Positions 54,367 through 62,290 of a stretch of 64,000 bases of DNA are shown piece after piece. This stretch comes from Janthinobacterium sp. CG3. Its GTDB lineage: Bacteria > Pseudomonadota > Gammaproteobacteria > Burkholderiales > Burkholderiaceae_D. The number at the start of each line of letters is the position of its first letter. Position 1 is the first letter of the stretch. The notes under the pieces are model-generated. The model made no database searches, was not told where the DNA came from, and was given only the letters and a program-made list of their open reading frames with translations. The stretch covers positions 418,445 through 482,444 of the forward strand of contig NZ_KB467824.1 in NCBI RefSeq assembly GCF_000344615.1. The letters are read 5' to 3'. Position numbers and translations under genes: made by a program.

Positions 54367-55033
54367 GATCAAGGCAAGCCAGATCCTGTTTTTCCTGTTG
54401 CTGCTGGCGCTGGTGTTGGCGCTGGCGCTGGCCAGCACCGCGTGCTTGTTCGGCGACCTGCCGCTCGGCGACTTCCGGGGCGTGGCGCTGGTCGCCGCCG
54501 CCGTGCTGCTGAACTATCTGTACGCGTTTGCCGTCTACCGCTTGTTCCTGTGCTGGCTGCCGCTGTTGGACGGCGACGTGGCGCCGGACTCGCGCGCCGA
54601 GTTCATCGCCAACGTCAACATCCTGTTTTACCTGATATTGTTTAATTCGTTGATCCGCACCCATGCGCTGCCGGTGCCGCTGATGCGCCTGGTCTACCTG
54701 GCGCTCGGCGCCCGGCTGGGCGGCAACACCTACAGCGCCGGCGCGATCCTCGATCCGCCGCTGACGCGGATCGGCAAGAACACCATCATTGGCCACGACG
54801 CGGTGATCTTTGCGCATGTGATCGAGGGCGCGCGGCTGGAGTTGAAAACGGTACACATCGGCGACGGCGTGACGATCGGCGCGTCGGCGGTGGTGATGGC
54901 CGGCGTGCGCATCGGCGACGGCGCGATCGTCTCGGCCGGCGCCGTCGTCACCAAGGATAGCCAGATCGGTCCCGGCGAGGTGTGGGGCGGGATTCCGGCG
55001 CGCCTGCTGAAACGCGGCGGGCCGCCCGGCTGA
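54359..55033 (+). CDS. Membrane-anchored hexapeptide-repeat acyltransferase
   Basis: 224 aa. Residues 1-110 hold three or so membrane helices (ILFFLLLLALVLALALASTACLF; VALVAAAVLLNYLYAFAVYRLFLC; VNILFYLILFNSLI). Residues about 120-215 are a left-handed beta-helix (GARLGGNTYSAGAIL, RIGKNTIIGHDAVIFAHVI, VHIGDGVTIGASAVVMAGVRIGDGAIVSAGAVVTKDSQIGPGEVWGGIPARLLK), like sugar or amino acid acetyltransferases. It is the last gene of the ThiF-nitroreductase operon; probably a lipid-linked or membrane-presented product is acylated. Confidence 0.85.
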   Translation: MREIKASQILFFLLLLALVLALALASTACLFGDLPLGDFRGVALVAAAVLLNYLYAFAVYRLFLCWLPLLDGDVAPDSRAEFIANVNILFYLILFNSLIRTHALPVPLMRLVYLALGARLGGNTYSAGAILDPPLTRIGKNTIIGHDAVIFAHVIEGARLELKTVHIGDGVTIGASAVVMAGVRIGDGAIVSAGAVVTKDSQIGPGEVWGGIPARLLKRGGPPG

Positions 55034-55058
55034 GGCGGGCCGGCCCGGGCGTATGTGC

Positions 55059-56048
55059 CTATGCCGCCGGGCGCGCGCCGCGGCGGCCGCCGAGGCACAG
55101 GCCGGCCAGCCCCAGCCCCAGCAAGGCCAGCGTGCCCGGCTCCGGCACTTGCTGCGTGATGACCAGGTCGACGCTTTCTATCGTATTCAAGGTCAGCGTA
55201 TAGTTGCCGGCGCTTAAGGGAGTGGTCAGCGCGGCGAACGCGGCGCCGCAAGCGGTCGAGGTGCCGGTGCCGGTCGGTACGGGGCAGGGACTCGGGTTGA
55301 AGGTAAACGGCGTGCCCTTGGTCAGGGTACTGGTCGACAGGTTGGTGTTCAGGTTGGCCCCGTCGGCGCTCTCGGCGCCGCCGAAGATGCCCGAGCCGAG
55401 CACGCCATCCGGGGTCCAGTTGAAGACGTTGACCCCGGCCGCGTTGGTGATGCTGAACGACACCACCAGGTTGGCGGTCGCGGTGGAGCCGAGACCGGCC
55501 ATCGCGTCCAGAAACACCGCCATGTAGGGATCGGCACTGAAGTTGAAGGACAGCGTCGCGGTTGGCGAGGCAACCGAGAACAGCACGGAAAGACCGGTGG
55601 TGGAGCCGTTGCGCCCGGACGCGTCGGCGGTGCCGGCGCCCGCCAGGAAGGCTTCGGCGACGTTGGCCTTGTGGGTGCTGGTGGCGCCGGGCGGAAAGGG
55701 CCGGAATTGCGTGCTGATGATCTGGGCGTCGCCGCGCGAGTACGACGGGCCGCCCTGGCCTTGCGGAGTGAAATTGTTCTCGCCCTTGGTGACGGCGCCG
55801 AGCGCCGACTGCGGCGCGTCGAGGAAGCCGGCGCCGCCGCGGATGACGCTGGCGGCGCCCAGCGTCGCCGTCGAGCGCGAGACGGTGGTGACGCCGGCCA
55901 CGCTGACCACGCCGGTGGGATTGTTAATGATCAGGCCGAATACATTGTTGTAGGAGTAGCCGTAGGCGGCCGCGCTGGCGTTGCCGGTGGCGCACAGCAG
56001 GGCGATGGCGGCGGCGGCCGGGATCAGTTTCAGGGACGACAGTTTCAT
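55059..56048 (-). CDS. PEP-CTERM sorting domain protein, copy 1
   Basis: 329 aa. A signal peptide (to about residue 25) and a Ser/Thr/Asn/Gly-rich, beta-type body (SYNNVFGLIINNPTGVVSVAG; GNYTLTLNTIESVDLV) lead to the C-terminal sorting signal VPEPGTLALLGLGLAGLCLGG then RRG. The domain is recognised by exosortase for export and processing at the cell surface, commonly with exopolysaccharide. It is a paralogue of the protein at 56478. Confidence 0.9.
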   Translation of the reverse strand: MKLSSLKLIPAAAAIALLCATGNASAAAYGYSYNNVFGLIINNPTGVVSVAGVTTVSRSTATLGAASVIRGGAGFLDAPQSALGAVTKGENNFTPQGQGGPSYSRGDAQIISTQFRPFPPGATSTHKANVAEAFLAGAGTADASGRNGSTTGLSVLFSVASPTATLSFNFSADPYMAVFLDAMAGLGSTATANLVVSFSITNAAGVNVFNWTPDGVLGSGIFGGAESADGANLNTNLSTSTLTKGTPFTFNPSPCPVPTGTGTSTACGAAFAALTTPLSAGNYTLTLNTIESVDLVITQQVPEPGTLALLGLGLAGLCLGGRRGARPAA

Positions 56049-56477
56049 TTTAGATGCCTCGCATGGTCGGGTGGGTCAAAAGGAACATCGCTGGGCCCCT
56101 GATTGGCGGGACTTACATATGACTATGCAAGTTTCCTGCCAGGATAGATATGTGCATGAAAATCAACAACTTAGTGTTTTAGCATCCTCGATGCTGGACG
56201 TATTTTCATTAAGATGTAAAGAAGGCTGACGGCAATTCGACGCTGCCTGAATCGGGCGTGGCTGCCGCTTCCGTTGCCGGCACAGCGTCGTAATAAGCAC
56301 GCCGTGGAATGTGCTCTGTGATACACAGGGCCCGCAAATGCGGACGCAAAAAAAGGCGGGGGAGTTCCCCGCCTTGTTGCTCAAGTGCCGTCGCGCGGAT
56401 GCCGGGCCGCGGCGGCCAGCGTAATCCGACCGATGAAAAGCGTGCCAATTTAACGGCTGGGGAGTTCCCCGACTTGT
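56049..56477. other. Intergenic region between the two PEP-CTERM genes
   Basis: About 430 bp, lower in GC than the genes. It holds the promoter of the downstream copy, the terminator at 56348-56373, and a half-site of the GCGTAATCCGAC element near 56420. GGGGAGTTCCCCG plus CTTGTT occurs twice, in the terminator and again at 56461-56477. I see no gene. Confidence 0.5.
56348..56373 (-). terminator. Rho-independent terminator after PEP-CTERM copy 2
   Basis: On the minus strand GGCGGGG-AACTC-CCCCGCC (56373-56355) is followed by seven T (56354-56348). It lies about 105 bp past the end of the gene at 56478 and ahead of copy 1, so the copies are probably transcribed separately. Confidence 0.82.
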
Positions 56478-57449
56478 TTAGGCCTTGCGGCGCTTGCTGA
56501 CGCACAAGCCGGCCAGGCCCAGTCCCAGCAGGGCCAGCGTGCCAGGCTCCGGCACCGCCGTCTTGACCAGATCGACGCTTTCCACCGCGTTCAGGGTCAA
56601 GGTGTAGTTGCCCGCCTCCAAGGCGTTGGTCAGTGCCGTGTAGGCGCCGCCGCAACCGGTGCCGGTGCCTGGCGCCACCGGTACGGGGCAGCCCGTTGGA
56701 TTGTAGGTAAACAACGAGCCGCGGGTGAGGAAGTTGGTCGACAGATTGGTGTTCAGACTGGCCGCGTCGGCGGTTTCGACGCCGCCCGTGATGCCGGAGC
56801 CGACCACGCCGTCCGGCGCCCAGACGAAGATGATGGCGCCGGCGGCGTCGGTGATGGTGAAGGTCGCCACCAGGTTGGCGGCGGCCGACGAACCGGGGCC
56901 GGCCAGGGTTTGCAGGAATACCTGCATGAAGGGATCGGCCTGGAAGTTGAACCGCAGCGTCGCCGTTGGCGAGCCAACGACGAAATTGACGGAGAAACCG
57001 GTGGTCGAGCCGTTGCGGCCGGACGCGTCGGCCGTGCCGGCGAAGTCCAGGTGGGCCTCGGCCACGTTCACCGCCTGGGTGCTGGTGGCGCCGGGCGGGA
57101 AGGGCGGGAACTGCGTGCTGACGATCTGGGCATCGCCGCGCGAGTAGGTGCCGACCGGGCCTTGCTGCTGGAAATTGTTTTGGCCGAGCGCGACGGCGCC
57201 CACCGCGGCTTGCGGCGCGTCGAGCATGCCGGAGCCGCCGGTGATGACGCTGGTACCGTTCAGCGTCGCCGTGGCGCGGGAAATGTTGGTGGTGCCGGCA
57301 ACCGATACCACGCCGGTCGGATTGGTGACGGTCAGGCCGAAAATATTGTCGTAGGAGTAGCCATACGCGCCCGCACTGGCGCTGCCGGCCGCACTCATCA
57401 ACACCAGGGCGGCTGCCACCGGGATGAGTTTCAGTTTAAACAGTTTCAT
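56478..57449 (-). CDS. PEP-CTERM sorting domain protein, copy 2
   Basis: 323 aa, co-linear with the protein at 55059: the signal peptide (MKLFKLKLIPVAAALVLMSAAGSASA), then YGYSYDNIFGLTVTNPTGVVSVAG, QAAVGAVALGQNNF, YSRGDAQIVSTQFPPFPPGATST, SGRNGSTTGFSVNF, NYTLTLNAVESVDLV, and the sorting signal VPEPGTLALLGLGLAGLCVSKRR. Two copies in tandem suggest an expanded surface-protein family. Confidence 0.9.
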   Translation of the reverse strand: MKLFKLKLIPVAAALVLMSAAGSASAGAYGYSYDNIFGLTVTNPTGVVSVAGTTNISRATATLNGTSVITGGSGMLDAPQAAVGAVALGQNNFQQQGPVGTYSRGDAQIVSTQFPPFPPGATSTQAVNVAEAHLDFAGTADASGRNGSTTGFSVNFVVGSPTATLRFNFQADPFMQVFLQTLAGPGSSAAANLVATFTITDAAGAIIFVWAPDGVVGSGITGGVETADAASLNTNLSTNFLTRGSLFTYNPTGCPVPVAPGTGTGCGGAYTALTNALEAGNYTLTLNAVESVDLVKTAVPEPGTLALLGLGLAGLCVSKRRKA

Positions 57450-57933
57450 AACGATACCTCACTGATAGTCTGGTTGATTGACGTTCATTGTTTTGCGCCG
57501 CCTGGTAGAACGAGCCGCACAGCCAGTACGCAGCGAAATTCGTGCCAGAGTGAAGAATGCCAACAAAATCAAACGCTTACGCGCGTTTTCCGGAGCGGCC
57601 CGGCGTTGCGCTCGAGGCGGCTGTAAAGAAAGCCGACGGCTGCGCGGCAGAAGGCGAGCATTTCCCGGCTCTCTTTGATCGAGCCGATCATCGACTCCGC
57701 AAGGGTGCGGCGACTGCCAATAAGGTTAACTGCGTTGATTGGTGGTGTCGCCGCGTCCGGCAAGCCGCCGCCGCCGCGCTGGGCGCCACGCGATCGGCAG
57801 CCATCTCCGGCATTTTCGCTGGTGGTGCAGGCCTTGCGCTACGACGAACCAGCGACCGCTTCCACGACGCGGTGAGGTGCATCTTCGCCGAAAAAACGCT
57901 CGGGGTGGCGGGGGAAGGGGGGGGGGGGCGCCC
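57450..57933. other. Intergenic region upstream of PEP-CTERM copy 2
   Basis: About 480 bp. Several short open frames exist on both strands but none has a good start, ribosome-binding site or recognisable protein. It must carry the promoter of the gene at 57449 and ends in a G12 run next to the convergent glycosyltransferase stop. It may hold a gene remnant that I cannot identify. Confidence 0.45.
57917..57928. repeat. Homopolymeric G12 tract
   Basis: Twelve consecutive G bases, five bases downstream of the glycosyltransferase stop. Such tracts are slippery in replication and sequencing. Confidence 0.85.
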
Positions 57934-59142
57934 TCATCTGGCGGCCGGCAGCGTATCGAGCAGCGCCGTCAGGCGCGTGCCGGGCTGGTAGGCGCGAAAC
58001 TGGCGCGCGACGGTCTTGGCCGCCGCCGCCGCGCCGGCGTCGTTCAGCATGGCCTCGGCGCAGCCGCGTAGCGCCCGCTCGCTGAAACGGTCGGCGCGCA
58101 GCAGCGTGCCGGCGCCGGCGGCGACGACGCCATGCATGTTCAGGAACTGGTCCAGATTGCTGGCGATGCCGATCACCGGCACGCCGGCGGCCAGCGCCTG
58201 CTGGCTGGTCGGGCTGCCGCCGTTGCATAGCACCAGGCGGGCGCGGCCGGCCGCTTCGGCGCCGGGCAGGAACGGCGCGACGAAGGCGTTGGCGGGGATG
58301 TTGTCGAGTTCGATATTGCCGGCCGTCGCGGCCAGCACCGTGACCGGCAGCGGCGCCAGCGCGCGCAGCACTTGTGGCAGCAGCTGGCCCTGGCCGGAAC
58401 TGCCCAAGGTCACGTACAGCACCGGCTTGTCTTGCGGCAGGTCGTTCCACCACTCCGGCGTCGACAGCGGCGGCGACCAGATTACCGCTCCCAAATAGGA
58501 GTGGCTGGCGGGCAGCCCGCGCGCGGGAAACAGCTCGGGGATGTCGGCGTAAACGGTATGGTCGGCGTCGGTATAGACCCGGCGCAGATCGGGGCCCAGC
58601 GAGGCCAGTCCGTGTCGACGCCGCAGCCGGTTCAGCGGCACGGTGTGGCTGGCGAAGGCCAGCGGGCGCACCATGCGAAACAGTGCGTTGGCCAAGGGGA
58701 TCGGCAAGGCTTTGGTCAGCGGAAGATTGGGTACTTCGTAGTGCTGCCGCACGTACGGACTCCAGTAGGCGTTGCTCAGCGCCACGTAGGGCAGCCTGGC
58801 CAGACGCGCGCTGACCGACAGCGACAGTCGAAAGTCGCCCAGCACCACGTCCGGCCGCACCTCCTTGAGTAGTCGCAGGTCGTCGTCGACGTACTGCGAC
58901 AGCGTCGCTTCACTGTAGACGGGTTTGCCTTTCGCCAAAGCCTGCAGGAACTGGGCGCTGGAAATACTGTCGATGCGCCAACGCGTGAAGCCGCTGTCCT
59001 TGAAACAAAAGTCGTACCCGTCGGCGCAGGCGAAATGGATGTCGAAACGCTGCGGATCGAGCATGTGCGCCAGGGCGAGCGGCCTGCCGACATGCGCCAG
59101 CGTAACCGCCTCGGCAACAAAAAGAATCCTCTTTCGCTCCAT
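57934..59142 (-). CDS. MGT-type glycosyltransferase
   Basis: 402 aa from the ATG at 59142, after GGAGG; the longer open frame to 59349 is not protein-like. The GT-B N-terminal half starts MERKRILFVAEAVTLAHVGRPLALAHML, and the UDP-sugar-binding half has VLYVTLGSSGQGQLLPQVL and LVLCNGGSPTSQQALAAGVPVIGIASNLDQFLNM. The usual H of the HGGxGT motif is N here, as in a subset of these enzymes. It probably transfers a sugar to a lipid or small molecule. No biosynthetic partner is beside it. Confidence 0.87.
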   Translation of the reverse strand: MERKRILFVAEAVTLAHVGRPLALAHMLDPQRFDIHFACADGYDFCFKDSGFTRWRIDSISSAQFLQALAKGKPVYSEATLSQYVDDDLRLLKEVRPDVVLGDFRLSLSVSARLARLPYVALSNAYWSPYVRQHYEVPNLPLTKALPIPLANALFRMVRPLAFASHTVPLNRLRRRHGLASLGPDLRRVYTDADHTVYADIPELFPARGLPASHSYLGAVIWSPPLSTPEWWNDLPQDKPVLYVTLGSSGQGQLLPQVLRALAPLPVTVLAATAGNIELDNIPANAFVAPFLPGAEAAGRARLVLCNGGSPTSQQALAAGVPVIGIASNLDQFLNMHGVVAAGAGTLLRADRFSERALRGCAEAMLNDAGAAAAAKTVARQFRAYQPGTRLTALLDTLPAAR

Positions 59143-59399
59143 ACTCGGCACCTCCGGGTGAACCGATTGTACGGCCCGATCTGGTCGCCAGCAAACATGA
59201 CCGAAGGTATCGAATCGCCGGCGCGGGTGTGGCCGCGCGCGCAACGCTGCGCCAGTCGCCGCCACTTGCGGGTAGTCTGATGGAAGGGCGCGGCACGCTG
59301 TCGTGCGCGCCACCGGCCTTGATCGCGCACAAACGCGCCGCTCGGGCACTCGCTAACATGGCTTTTGCGCAGTTTGCACTAGGCTGAACTGGAGGGACT

Positions 59400-59597
59400 A
59401 TGACAACACAGACCAATATCGGCACGGGCGGCGGCGACGGCGGCGTCGCCAGACGGGCGCATTCGACGCCGGAACCGGAAATTCCGCCACCGGACAAGGA
59501 TCCCGAGCACAGCCCGGTTCCCGAGGAAGATCCGATCCCCGAGCCGGTGCCGGTAAAAGAGCCGACGCCGCCGCAGGCGCCCATCAAGGCGTGGTAG
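59400..59597 (+). CDS. Small Pro/Glu-rich protein, unknown
   Basis: 65 aa; the ATG at 59400 follows GGAGGG. After MTTQTNIGTGGGDGGVA the sequence is Pro/Glu-rich (EPEIPPPDKDPEHSPVPEEDPIPEPVPVKEPTPPQAPIKAW), clearly disordered. Overlaps the convergent small gene at 59584 by 14 bp. Function unknown. Confidence 0.6.
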   Translation: MTTQTNIGTGGGDGGVARRAHSTPEPEIPPPDKDPEHSPVPEEDPIPEPVPVKEPTPPQAPIKAW

Positions 59598-59796
59598 CGT
59601 TTCCCGCCCGGCGTTTCCGGCCGGGCGGGGCGGCGTCGTCCTTGCCGCGCGGACGCGTCTCCGGTAGCGGCGGAATCTGTTTGATGATCTCTTCCGTGTC
59701 TTTTTGCCCCGGGGTTTTTTCGCCGCTGCCAATGTCCGGTTCGTCCCACAGATGCTCGCCCCGCTCCGGGCCTGGCCGCCCGCTGGTCTGGTTCAT
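59584..59796 (-). CDS. Small Pro/Gly-rich charged protein, unknown
   Basis: 70 aa; the ATG at 59796 follows GGAGGGG, a strong ribosome-binding site. The sequence (SGRPGPERGEHLWDEPDIGSGEKTPGQKDTEEIIKQIPPLPETRPRGKDD) is hydrophilic and likely disordered. The next downstream stretch, 59797-60081, is non-coding with little visible structure. Function unknown. Confidence 0.55.
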   Translation of the reverse strand: MNQTSGRPGPERGEHLWDEPDIGSGEKTPGQKDTEEIIKQIPPLPETRPRGKDDAAPPGRKRRAGNATTP

Positions 59797-60081
59797 CGTG
59801 TCCCCTCCTGTGCATGAACGCGGCCGCAGGGAAAATCGCTACCCGGGAAAGCCGCTGCGGCGCGCGACTGCCTGCGTCCATCCTAGCAGCGCCCGGCGGC
59901 GCGCGGCGCGCGATATGGGCGGCCCTGCCATCGCGCGGGAATGATTTCAGAAGCACATTTTTGCGCCCGAATATGTTGCTCGGTAGCTACACAGTTGACT
60001 GTATCTGCGGTGCGTCACGCGGCCGTCATGAAACTGTTCATATAATAAGACATCACCATCATTCTTGTAGCGGAGACCAGC

Positions 60082-60222
60082 ATGGGCAGTTCCTTACACA
60101 ATAAGATTTATCTTGGCAGGCGCGCCCGGGCGTTCAATTCCAGAGGCGTCGCGGCGCTGGTTTTCCTGGCCTTGCTGGTGTGCTCGGGGCTGTTTTGGGC
60201 CGGCATGCACGCGCTGGCATAA
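60082..60222 (+). CDS. Small single-pass membrane peptide, unknown
   Basis: 46 aa from the ATG at 60082, preceded by CGGAGACC. MGSSLHNKIYLGRRARAFNSR is a basic start and VAALVFLALLVCSGLFWAGM a single membrane helix. A TATAAT box lies at 60041-60046, about 36 bp upstream of the start. A good box and ribosome-binding site support expression, but the length makes it uncertain. Confidence 0.5.
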   Translation: MGSSLHNKIYLGRRARAFNSRGVAALVFLALLVCSGLFWAGMHALA

Positions 60223-60337
60223 GCGTAGCGCACGCCGCGTGCGCCCGTCGTGCGCGGCGTAAATGAATTGCCTGTTGCCGATGCGCTGCCGGGCGCGTAC
60301 CATGGGGGCCGAATTGGCTGTCCCTTATGGAAATGTA

Positions 60338-60706
60338 ATGAAGAACGAGAAACTCACAACAGACGAATATGACGCGCTCGAGCAGGTTGCGGCCGGCATC
60401 AAGACCGAACGCGTCAGTGCCTGCGTGGCGCGCAACACCAAGCGCCTGTCCGGCCTGAAGCTGCTTAGCTTCCGCGGCGACGGCCGCCTGTCGATCACCG
60501 ACAAGGCCCAGCAACTGCTGTTCGTGCGGCGCTGTATCAACGGCCTGCGCGCCATCGCCGCCGACCCGCTGGCGCCGCTGGAAAAGGACGTCGCCTACTT
60601 CCTCGGCAAAAAAGCCCACATCATCGCGCGCGAAGCGGGCGCAGGCTACGACATCAGCGACAAAGGCCGCGAATCGCTGGTCGACATCGGCACCCTCGGA
60701 ATGTAA
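60338..60706 (+). CDS. Conserved hypothetical protein
   Basis: 122 aa from the ATG at 60338 (MKNEKLTTDEYDALEQVAAGIKTERVSACVARNTKRLSGLKLLSFRGDGRLSITDKAQQLLFVRRCINGLRAIAADPL). A short helix-turn-helix-like N-terminal part is possible (winged-helix spacing around KLLSFRGDGRLSITDKA), but the DNA-binding assignment is weak. An upstream in-frame start at 60263 exists. It is separate from the thioesterase gene that follows 64 bp on. Confidence 0.65.
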   Translation: MKNEKLTTDEYDALEQVAAGIKTERVSACVARNTKRLSGLKLLSFRGDGRLSITDKAQQLLFVRRCINGLRAIAADPLAPLEKDVAYFLGKKAHIIAREAGAGYDISDKGRESLVDIGTLGM

Positions 60707-60770
60707 GAATCGGCAAGAAGTAAACGGCGCGGCGCCATGCCGGCGCGCGCCATCCACATGGAGAGTTCGC

Positions 60771-61247
60771 TTGGACAATGCAATGAACTGGTCGGCGCAC
60801 GAGCTGACCATGACGGTTCTGATGACGCCCGACATGGCGAATTTCTCCGGCAACGTACACGGCGGCACCATCCTGAAATACCTCGACAGCGTCGCCTACG
60901 CCTGCGCCAGCCGCTATTCCGGCAGCTACGTCGTCACGCTGTCGGTCGACCAGGTCATGTTCCTGCAGCCTATCCACGTCGGCGAACTGGTGACGTTCCT
61001 GGCGTCGATCAACTATACCGGCACCACGTCGATGGAAGTGGGTATCCGCGTCGTCACCGAAAACATCCAGCAGCGCCTGGTGCGCCACGCCAACAGCTGC
61101 TACTTCACGATGGTGGCGGTGGACGCCGAGCGCAAGCCGGTCGCCGTGCCGGCGCTGGAACTGGTGACGCCCGAGCAGGTGGCGCGCTTCGAGCAGGCGC
61201 AATTGCGCAAACTGTCGCGCAAGAAAGTCTCCGGCGCTAAAAAGTAA
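60771..61247 (+). CDS. Acyl-CoA thioesterase, YciA-like hotdog protein
   Basis: 158 aa from a TTG at 60771 (GGAGAG at 60760-60765); an ATG at 60783 (MNWSAHELTMTVLMTPDMANFSGNVHGG) is equally possible. The hotdog-fold signature is clear: ANFSGNVHGGTILKYLDSVAYACASRYSGSYVVTLSVDQVMFLQPIHVGELV, with the catalytic-type D and G-G-x-x-L-x-x-x-D pattern. It hydrolyses acyl-CoA to free acid and CoA. Basic C-terminus (RKLSRKKVSGAKK). Confidence 0.9.
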   Translation: MDNAMNWSAHELTMTVLMTPDMANFSGNVHGGTILKYLDSVAYACASRYSGSYVVTLSVDQVMFLQPIHVGELVTFLASINYTGTTSMEVGIRVVTENIQQRLVRHANSCYFTMVAVDAERKPVAVPALELVTPEQVARFEQAQLRKLSRKKVSGAKK

Positions 61248-61284
61248 ACCAGGGTAATAACGCACCATCGGGCCAAGAAGAGTT

Positions 61285-62283
61285 TTGTTGAGATCACTGT
61301 TACTGTTGACTGCGTTTGCGTCCGTCTTTACCACGCTGGGCGCAGCCGCCGCCGCCGCTGCGCCCGCGCCCCGCCCGGCGCCGTTGGCGCCCGACGCGCT
61401 GACGCCGGCCCAGCGCGCCTTGCCGGTCGGCCCCGGCGCCAAGGGCGCCAACGTGTTGCGCGCGCGCATATTGCTGGACCGCGCGCACTATTCATCCGGC
61501 GAGCTGGGCGCTTCCTACGACGGCAATGTGCGCCAGGCCATCCGCGGCTTTCAAAAACTGAAGCAATTGCCGGTCACCGGCGTGATCGATAGCGCGACCT
61601 GGGCGCGGCTCAACGCCGACACCGCGCCGTTGCTGGTCGCCTACACGGTCAGCGCGCGGGACGCCGCCGGCCCGTACGCGCCGGTGCCGGCCGGCATGGC
61701 GGCGAAAGCCAAGCTCGGCGCGCTGGCCTACGCCAACGCGGTCGAGGCGCTCGGCGAAAAATTCCATTGCAGTCCGGCCTTGCTGAAGCGGCTCAACCCC
61801 GGCAAGGTGCTGGGCCGCGCCGGAGAAACGCTGGCGGTGCCGAACGTGGCTGCCGCGGCGCCGTTGCCGAAGGCGGCGACAATCCTGGTCGACCAGTCCG
61901 ACGGCACGCTGACGCTGCTCGACGGCACCGGCATGCCGTTCGCGCAATTCCCGGCCAGCACCGGCAGCGCGCACGACCCCCTGCCGTTCGGCCAGTGGCA
62001 AGTGCGCGGCGTGGCCCGCAATCCGGTCTATCAATACAATCCGAAACTGTTCTGGGACGCCAAGCCGGGCGAGCTCAAGGCGAAGATCGCCGCCGGCCCG
62101 AACAACCCGGTGGGCGCCGCCTGGATCGAGTTGAGCAAGCCGCATTACGGCATCCACGGCACGCCGGAGCCGGGCAACATCGCCAAGACGCAATCGCACG
62201 GCTGTATCCGCCTGACCAACTGGGACGTGCTGGCGCTGGCGAAAGTGGTGGTGCGCGGCGCCGTGGTGCTGTTGCAGGAATAG
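61285..62283 (+). CDS. L,D-transpeptidase with peptidoglycan-binding domain
   Basis: 332 aa from a TTG at 61285 (the next codon is also TTG). The signal peptide (to about residue 25) is followed by a PG_binding_1 domain (YDGNVRQAIRGFQKLKQLPVTGVIDSATWARLN) and a LysM-like segment, then the YkuD domain with HGTPEP (H291) and the nucleophile C307 in SHGCIRLTN. It forms 3-3 cross-links or attaches proteins to peptidoglycan in the periplasm. It ends 7 bp from the convergent EAL gene. Confidence 0.92.
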   Translation: MLRSLLLLTAFASVFTTLGAAAAAAAPAPRPAPLAPDALTPAQRALPVGPGAKGANVLRARILLDRAHYSSGELGASYDGNVRQAIRGFQKLKQLPVTGVIDSATWARLNADTAPLLVAYTVSARDAAGPYAPVPAGMAAKAKLGALAYANAVEALGEKFHCSPALLKRLNPGKVLGRAGETLAVPNVAAAAPLPKAATILVDQSDGTLTLLDGTGMPFAQFPASTGSAHDPLPFGQWQVRGVARNPVYQYNPKLFWDAKPGELKAKIAAGPNNPVGAAWIELSKPHYGIHGTPEPGNIAKTQSHGCIRLTNWDVLALAKVVVRGAVVLLQE

Positions 62284-62290
62284 CCGCGCG

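Noticed and set aside
57557-57991. 144-codon plus-strand frame upstream of the glycosyltransferase
   Set aside because: No ribosome-binding site, no domain, crosses the G12 tract and overlaps the glycosyltransferase end.
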